This document shows positions 61,782 to 64,000 of a stretch of 64,000 nucleotides of DNA, piece by piece; within the stretch, counting starts at the first letter, position 1, and each line of letters begins with the position of its first letter. Under the pieces are notes generated by a model that searched no databases, was not told the DNA's origin, and saw only the letters and a program-made list of their open reading frames with translations. The position numbers and the translations under genes were made by a program. The stretch comes from Actinomycetota bacterium (lineage in GTDB: Bacteria > Actinomycetota > Thermoleophilia > Solirubrobacterales > Solirubrobacteraceae): the NCBI GenBank assembly GCA_018268595.1, contig JAFDWH010000019.1:62001-126000 (forward strand), in the 5' to 3' direction.

Positions 61782-62015
61782 ATGAAGGAGCTGCTCGAGT
61801 ACCTCGCCCGCGAGCTCGTCGACGAGCCCGGCGAGGTCCAGGTCGAGGAGTTCGAGGAGGACGACGGCACGCTCGTGTTGGAGCTGTCCGTCGCCGACGA
61901 GGACTACGGCAAGGTGATCGGCCGCGGCGGCCGCACCGCCAACGCGCTGCGCCTCGTCGTGAAGGCGGCGGCGGTGAAGGAAGACCGCCGCGTGCTCGTC
62001 GACATCGTCGACTGA
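61782..62015 (+). CDS. khpA: KH-domain RNA-binding protein KhpA
   Basis: The protein has 77 residues with a single KH domain; the GxxG loop is in KVIGRGGRTANALRLVVKAAA. KhpA proteins bind RNA and influence cell elongation and division in Gram-positive bacteria. ATG 61782 or the in-frame GTG 61779 could start it. The gene lies between rpsP and rimM, its conserved place. Confidence 0.93.
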   Translation: MKELLEYLARELVDEPGEVQVEEFEEDDGTLVLELSVADEDYGKVIGRGGRTANALRLVVKAAAVKEDRRVLVDIVD

Positions 62016-62018
62016 GCC

Positions 62019-62516
62019 GTGGCCGACGACCTGCTGCACGCGGGCCGGGTCGGCAGACCGCACGGGCTTGACGGCAGCTTCCACGTGACCCGTCCCCAGT
62101 CGGTGCTGCTCGCCGCCGGCCGCCGGCTGCTCGTCGGCGACGGCGAGGACGAGATCGTCCGCCGCGCCGGCACCGACGCACACCCGATCCTGCGGCTCGC
62201 GAGCTGCACGACGCGCACCCAGGCGGAGGCGCTGCGCGGCCGCGACCTGCTCGTGCCGGCCGACGAGGCGCCCGAGCTGGAGGAGGACGAGTGGTGGCCC
62301 GAGGAGCTGGAGGGCTGCGCCGTCCACGACGGCGCGCGCGAGGTCGGCACGGTCCGGCGCCTGCTCGCGCTGCCGTCCTGCGAGGTGCTCGAGGTCGCGC
62401 GGCCGGCGGGCGCCGGCGGCGAGCTGCTCGTCCCGCTGATCCACGACGCCGTCCGCTCGGTCGACGTCGAGGCGCGGCGGATCGAGATCGACCTCGCGTT
62501 CCTGGGGGAGAGATGA
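62019..62516 (+). CDS. rimM: 16S rRNA-processing protein RimM
   Basis: RimM binds S19 and helps 30S head maturation. The 165-residue protein has LLHAGRVGRPHGLDGSFHVT, the linker EALRGRDLLVPADEAPEL, and the PRC-barrel (EELEGCAVHDGAREVGTVRRLL to VPLIHDAVRSVDVEARRIEID). GTG 62019 starts 3 bases after khpA. The stop overlaps the ATG of a tiny ORF that leads into trmD. Confidence 0.94.
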   Translation: MADDLLHAGRVGRPHGLDGSFHVTRPQSVLLAAGRRLLVGDGEDEIVRRAGTDAHPILRLASCTTRTQAEALRGRDLLVPADEAPELEEDEWWPEELEGCAVHDGAREVGTVRRLLALPSCEVLEVARPAGAGGELLVPLIHDAVRSVDVEARRIEIDLAFLGER

Positions 62517-62572
62517 CCCCGCGCCCCCGCCGCTCCGCCATCGCCCGCCGCGCCGCCACCGCACGCGCCTGA
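62513..62572 (+). CDS. Tiny bridging ORF between rimM and trmD
   Basis: This ORF of 19 codons begins MTPRPRRSAI and is rich in Arg and Ala. Its ATG overlaps the rimM stop (ATGA) and its TGA overlaps the trmD ATG (TGATG). Ribosomes finishing rimM could therefore translate it and be delivered to trmD, which lacks its own Shine-Dalgarno sequence. It may be a coupling relay with no product function, or chance. No known family is recognised. Confidence 0.35.
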   Translation: MTPRPRRSAIARRAATARA

Positions 62573-63288
62573 TGCAGATCGACGTCTTCACGCTCTTCCC
62601 CGAGGCGTTCGACTGGTTCCGCAACCAGCGCCACGTGACCAACGTGCTCGCGCACGGCCACGCGCTCGACTGCGTCGACTACCGCGACACGACGCCGCTG
62701 ACCGGCGGGCAGGTCGACGACATGCCGTTCGGCGGCGGCGCCGGGATGGTGCTGCGCGTCGACGTCGTCGAGGCTGCGCTGCGCGCCCGCTACGACATCG
62801 ACCCGGTCGAGCTGCGCGCGCGTCGGCGCGTGATCGCGCTCGCGCCGAGCGGCCGCCTGCTGGACGACGCGCTCGTCGACGAGCTGGCGGCCGAGCCGGC
62901 GCTGACGCTGCTGTGCGGGCGCTATGAGGGCTTCGACGAGCGCATCGTCGAGCACTTCGCGACCGAGTCGGTCTCGATCGGCCGCTACGTGCTGGCCGGG
63001 GGGGAGCTGGCGGCGATGGTCGTCGCGGACGCGGTGCTGCGCAAGCTGCCGGGCGCGCTCGGCCACGAGCACTCGGCGCTGGAGGAGTCCTACAGCGCCG
63101 CGCTCGAGGGCGCGCCCGAGTATCCGCACTACACGCGCCCGGCCGAGTGGCGTGGCTGGGGCGTGCCGGAGGTCCTGCTGTCCGGCCACCACGCGCGCGT
63201 CGAGGAGTGGCGCCGCGAGCAGAGCCGGCTGCGCGCCCGGGCCGAGCGCGACGCGCACGACGCCGCCCGTGCCGGGCGACGCCCATGA
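62572..63288 (+). CDS. trmD: tRNA (guanine-N1)-methyltransferase
   Basis: TrmD methylates G37 of tRNAs to prevent frameshifting. The 238-residue protein has MQIDVFTLFPEAFDWF, DDMPFGGGAGMVLR, and the trefoil-knot segment LLCGRYEGFDERIVEHFATESVSIGRYVLAGGELAAMVVADAVLR. HYTRPAEWRGWGVPEVLLSGHHARVEEWRRE closes it. ATG 62572 overlaps the stop of the tiny upstream ORF. Confidence 0.97.
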   Translation: MQIDVFTLFPEAFDWFRNQRHVTNVLAHGHALDCVDYRDTTPLTGGQVDDMPFGGGAGMVLRVDVVEAALRARYDIDPVELRARRRVIALAPSGRLLDDALVDELAAEPALTLLCGRYEGFDERIVEHFATESVSIGRYVLAGGELAAMVVADAVLRKLPGALGHEHSALEESYSAALEGAPEYPHYTRPAEWRGWGVPEVLLSGHHARVEEWRREQSRLRARAERDAHDAARAGRRP

Positions 63289-63431
63289 CGCCGCCCGGCA
63301 CGCCCGGCGCGCTCCGCATCCCGATCCGGCCTCGTCCGGCGCGGACCCGCCCGGTCACGACGCCCCCCGCTGAGCGTCTCCGCTACCATTGCGCAGCCGG
63401 CGGCCACGAGGCCGCCACTTCTACGCTATGA
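63285..63431 (+). CDS. Small bridging ORF between trmD and rplS
   Basis: This ORF of 48 codons begins [20 protein letters not shown]. Its ATG overlaps the trmD stop and its TGA overlaps the rplS ATG, both as ATGA. It is Pro/Arg-rich and ends in a His/Cys-containing stretch encoded by the rplS leader hairpin. It may couple translation of trmD and rplS, or be a fortuitous frame through a GC-rich spacer. A separate -10 for rplS lies inside it. Confidence 0.3.
   Translation: MTPPGTPGALRIPIRPRPARTRPVTTPPAERLRYHCAAGGHEAATSTL
63384..63416 (+). promoter_or_regulatory. rplS promoter and leader hairpin
   Basis: The -10 TACCAT (63384-63389) predicts a start near 63396. Almost at once the perfect hairpin GGCGGCC (63399-63405), loop ACGA, GGCCGCC (63410-63416) follows, leaving only 11 bases before ATG 63428 and no Shine-Dalgarno sequence. 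A 5' hairpin this close to the start could regulate L19 synthesis or stabilise the mRNA. Confidence 0.45.
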
Positions 63432-64000
63432 GCACGGTCATCGAAAGTCTCGAGCGCGCGCAACTGCGCCGCCTTCCCTCCTTCGACGCGGGTGATCGCG
63501 TCCGCGTCCACTTCCAGGTGATCGAGGGCACGCGTCGCCGCACGCAGGTCTTCGAGGGCGTCGTCATCAAGCGCCAGGGCCACGGCGTGCGCGAGACCTT
63601 CACGGTCCGCAAGCAGTCGTTCGGCGTCGGCGTCGAGCGCACGTTCCCGCTGCACTCGCCGAAGATCGAGAAGATCGAGGTGGCGGCCCGCGGCGAGGTG
63701 CGGCGCGCGAAGCTCTACTACCTGCGCGGCCGCGTCGGCAAGCGCGCCCGCGTGCGCGAGCGCCGCTCGATCGGGCCCGAGGAGGTCGTCGAGCGCGAGC
63801 TGCTGCACGCGGCGGTGCCCGACGAGCCCGAGGCCGCCGAGCCGGAGATCGCCGACGCCGAGGCGCTCGCCGCCGACGCGGCGACGGAGGCCCCCGAGGT
63901 CGAGACGCCCGCTGTGCCCGAGGCCGAGGTCGCCGACGCTCCCGCAGCCGACTCCGCCGAGACTGACGCGCCCGCCGAGGCCGAGGCCCCGGCCGAGGCA
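63428..64000 (+). CDS. rplS: 50S ribosomal protein L19 with acidic C-terminal extension (partial)
   Basis: L19 lies at the 30S/50S interface. The first 115 or so residues are typical: [66 protein letters not shown] and [22 protein letters not shown]. The ORF then continues at least 70 residues as an Ala/Glu/Asp/Pro-rich acidic tail and runs off the right edge. Normal L19 ends near the RVRERR segment. The tail is probably disordered. Confidence 0.93.
   Translation, partial: MSTVIESLERAQLRRLPSFDAGDRVRVHFQVIEGTRRRTQVFEGVVIKRQGHGVRETFTVRKQSFGVGVERTFPLHSPKIEKIEVAARGEVRRAKLYYLRGRVGKRARVRERRSIGPEEVVERELLHAAVPDEPEAAEPEIADAEALAADAATEAPEVETPAVPEAEVADAPAADSAETDAPAEAEAPAEA

Noticed and set aside
1-64000. 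tRNA, rRNA, CRISPR array, prophage or replication origin
   Set aside because: No GTTCRANYC-type T-arm in a cloverleaf context, no regularly spaced repeats, no integrase or phage genes, and no dnaA-box cluster were seen on reading both strands.

Overview
This is a 64 kb, very GC-rich (roughly 70-75 %) chromosomal window packed with short-gap or overlapping genes. The gene order is actinobacterial: scpA-scpB-(rluB)-cmk-der, rpmB-DAK-recG-rsmD-coaD, and DUF177-rpmF-plsX-acpP-rnc-smc-ftsY followed by ffh-rpsP-khpA-rimM-trmD-rplS. Other actinobacterial signs are an FtsX/MacB-type giant permease and a DivIVA-like coiled-coil protein beside coaD. My best guess is a deep-branching Actinomycetota of the Thermoleophilia/Solirubrobacterales type (Conexibacter-like). 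That is inference, because no rRNA gene lies in the window. No tRNA, rRNA, CRISPR array or intact insertion sequence was found. No gene-free gap exceeds 300 bases; the longest is 29492-29757.

Layout. 1-3.2 kb: start of an unknown gene, a DUF1330 protein, trpS, scpA and scpB. 3.3-8.2 kb: eda and rlmN (minus), rluB, and a P2C-like cation ATPase. 8.3-15.4 kb: an aromatic amino acid cluster (aroH, hisC, DAHP synthase, tyrA, aroA) running into cmk and der. 15.5-29.5 kb: metK, a PH-domain membrane protein, priA, def-fmt, cydAB, rsmB, a zinc-ribbon protein, rpe and an ABC exporter pair. 29.5-34.5 kb: an AT-richer promoter island, a 1463-residue secreted WapA/RHS-type protein and a small membrane protein that could be its immunity partner. 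34.5-39.2 kb: cell-envelope glycan genes (flippase, methyltransferase, two glycosyltransferases). 39.3-42.7 kb: a complete riboflavin operon (ribD-ribE-ribBA-ribH). 42.7-64 kb: information-processing genes, fatty-acid initiation genes (plsX, acpP), SMC and the signal recognition particle pair (ftsY, ffh), ending inside rplS.

Most notable observations. (1) A 35-codon leader peptide with six aromatic residues near its end lies between hisC and DAHP synthase. The RNA after it can form mutually exclusive helices, one of which covers the DAHP synthase ribosome-binding site. This looks like a translation-coupled attenuator for aromatic amino acid synthesis. (2) Many genes have a TANNNT -10 hexamer 6-12 bases before the start codon and no Shine-Dalgarno sequence. 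This points to widespread leaderless transcription and fixes several start codons. (3) A 165-bp, almost completely self-complementary element flanked by TA (MITE-like) sits between priA and def. (4) A two-tier hairpin recurs at three gene ends. (5) Two tiny ORFs connect rimM to trmD and trmD to rplS through 4-base stop/start overlaps. (6) The RNase III lacks two of the four usual acidic metal ligands. (7) L19 carries a long acidic tail. (8) AGA arginine codons are common despite the GC content, above all in the RHS gene.

Functional links. The aromatic cluster supplies chorismate flux and the route to tyrosine. The rib operon encodes every committed enzyme from GTP and ribulose-5-phosphate to riboflavin except the RibD-product phosphatase, and rpe supplies pentose phosphates. 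The 51-64 kb block couples ribosomal proteins, tRNA/rRNA modification, SRP targeting, chromosome condensation and phospholipid initiation in the order usual for Gram-positive bacteria.
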